Shown in pieces: positions 4,683 through 5,568 of a DNA stretch of 5,568 bases (positions are counted from its first letter, which is position 1; each line of letters opens with the position of its first letter). The position numbers and the translations under genes were made by a program. The notes below the pieces were generated by a model. That model had not been told where the DNA came from. It saw only the letters and a program-made list of their open reading frames with translations, and did not search any database. This DNA is from Bacillota bacterium (GTDB taxonomy: Bacteria > Bacillota > UBA4882 > UBA8346): assembly GCA_003501335.1 (NCBI GenBank), contig DNPQ01000600.1, positions 3,903 to 9,470 of the forward strand, given 5' to 3'.

Positions 4683-5354
4683 ATGGTAAGTCCTTTCGCT
4701 TGGTTTAAATGGGTTGCCTTATTGAAGGATTGGCACGTTTTCGCCGAAGGTTTTTTAATGACAGCGATTGTTTCTGCATCGGCGTTGGGATTGGCGCTGC
4801 TCTTGGGTATTTTCTTTGGGATGCTTGGCGCATCCCATTGGAAAATACCCTGGGTGCTGACCCGATGCTATGTTGAATTTATTCAAAATACGCCTTTAGT
4901 TATTCAAGTGTTTTTTCTTTATAATGGTTTACCCTATTTAGGGGTCACTCTACCGGTCATTGCAGTTGGTATTATTGGAGTCGGTGTATATCATGGCGCC
5001 TATATCGCTGAAGTGATTCGTTCGGGGATTCAAGCCGTACCCAAGGGTCAACGGGAGGCTGCCCTTTCCCAGGGCTTTACTTATTGGGAAGCATTGCGTT
5101 ATATTATTCTGCCTCAAGCGAAAAAGGTAGTTTTCCCGCCCCTTACCAATCAGGTAGTTTATTTAATCCGTAATACATCAGTGTTGGCCATGATTGCCGG
5201 GGGCGATTTGATGTACCGGGCTGATTCTTGGGCTGGAAATAATCTTTATTACGGTCCTTCCTATGTAGTTACCGGCTTGCTTTATCTGATACTATGTCTT
5301 CCTTTATCTCAATTTGCACGGCACTTGGAGCGAAAAGCGGAGGTGTCGGCATGA
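4683..5354 (+). CDS. Polar amino-acid ABC transporter permease 1 (HisM/GlnP type)
   Basis: This 223-residue inner-membrane permease has several hydrophobic segments (roughly 25-49, 72-103, 152-172 and 194-209). The cytoplasmic EAA loop that docks to the ATPase is clear: REAALSQGFTYWEALRYIILPQA (124-146), with the conserved Gly at 131 and LP at 143-144. IQNTPLVIQVFFLYNGLP (68-84) is typical of the His/Glu/Gln/Arg permease family. The ATG at 4683 follows the binding-protein stop by a single base and has no good ribosome binding site, so translation is probably coupled to the upstream gene. By position it corresponds to glnM of the Bacillus operon. The two permeases normally form a heterodimeric channel. 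Confidence 0.92.
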   Translation: MVSPFAWFKWVALLKDWHVFAEGFLMTAIVSASALGLALLLGIFFGMLGASHWKIPWVLTRCYVEFIQNTPLVIQVFFLYNGLPYLGVTLPVIAVGIIGVGVYHGAYIAEVIRSGIQAVPKGQREAALSQGFTYWEALRYIILPQAKKVVFPPLTNQVVYLIRNTSVLAMIAGGDLMYRADSWAGNNLYYGPSYVVTGLLYLILCLPLSQFARHLERKAEVSA

Positions 5355-5568
5355 TATCCGAAGTCTTTAAATTTGAAAATCTGACTTTTTTGGCGCAAGG
5401 TTTATGGGTAACGGTTATCATTGCTTCAGTTAGTATCATTTGTAGTTTTATAATTGGAATCGCTTTAGGTGTGGCCAGGTCTTCGAAGCATAAGGTATTT
5501 GGAAAAATGGCCGGATTTTATATTGAAGTTATCCGTAATATACCCAACTTGCTTTTTATTATCGCCAT
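5351..5568 (+). CDS. Polar amino-acid ABC transporter permease 2 (partial, runs off the window)
   Basis: The ATG at 5351 overlaps the previous stop in ATGA and is preceded by GGAGGTG (5339-5345) at 5 bases. The visible 72 codons encode MISEVFKFENLTFLAQGLWV, a first membrane segment (about 19-43), a short basic loop, then IEVIRNIPNLLFIIA, the conserved permease stretch that parallels IQNTPLVIQVFF in the first permease. The EAA loop would lie beyond the window. By position it corresponds to glnP in the Bacillus glnQHMP operon. The 4-base overlap implies translational coupling and equal amounts of the two channel subunits. Confidence 0.9.
   Translation, partial: MISEVFKFENLTFLAQGLWVTVIIASVSIICSFIIGIALGVARSSKHKVFGKMAGFYIEVIRNIPNLLFIIA

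Overview
The window looks like a low-to-moderate GC Gram-positive (Firmicutes/Clostridia-like) chromosome. This rests on strong AGGAGG-type ribosome binding sites, the codon use, a DUF6809-type small protein, an IS21-like element, and an amino-acid transporter operon in the order known from Bacillus glnQHMP. I suspect a Peptococcaceae-type genome from general familiarity with the small proteins and intergenic AAGTTTGAAG-like repeats, but the sequence alone does not prove it.

Layout. (1) Positions 1-502 are the right end of an IS21-family insertion sequence: the C-terminal half of the IstB ATPase (1-363), then three CCGGAT...CCGG terminal repeats (435-494). The element probably ends at the CA at 501-502. 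(2) Positions 503-2136 are a worn, repeat-rich tract with one intact small gene (DUF6809 family, 930-1223). Around it lie three 3' ends of a second small-protein family (505-552, 652-702, 1343-1510), all ending in a YWVA...KIKV-stop peptide. Two copies of a composite palindromic element (737-885 and 1599-1766), built like a bipartite REP/BIME repeat, are also present with decayed fragments of more. (3) Positions 2137-2841 hold what I read as a decayed gene. One frame keeps a ribosome binding site, an ATG and a 13-14-residue repeat, but is broken by at least eight stops and a frameshift. A clear intrinsic terminator follows (2939-2971). (4) Positions 3142-5568 are the only obviously healthy, co-directional operon: ATPase, substrate-binding protein, permease, and a second permease cut off by the window end. 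Together they form a polar amino-acid ABC importer, probably for glutamine, glutamate or aspartate.

How the genes work together. The binding protein captures the amino acid outside the membrane, the two permeases form the channel, and the GlnQ-like ATPase drives transport. Spacing tightens along the operon (22 nt, 1 nt, then a 4-nt overlap), consistent with one transcript and translational coupling. The left 2.9 kb appears to be a graveyard of mobile DNA and gene relics.

I found no convincing undescribed multi-gene system. The two observations most worth following are the paired composite palindromes, whose centres form a stem in both copies with different sequence, and the decayed 14-residue-repeat gene.
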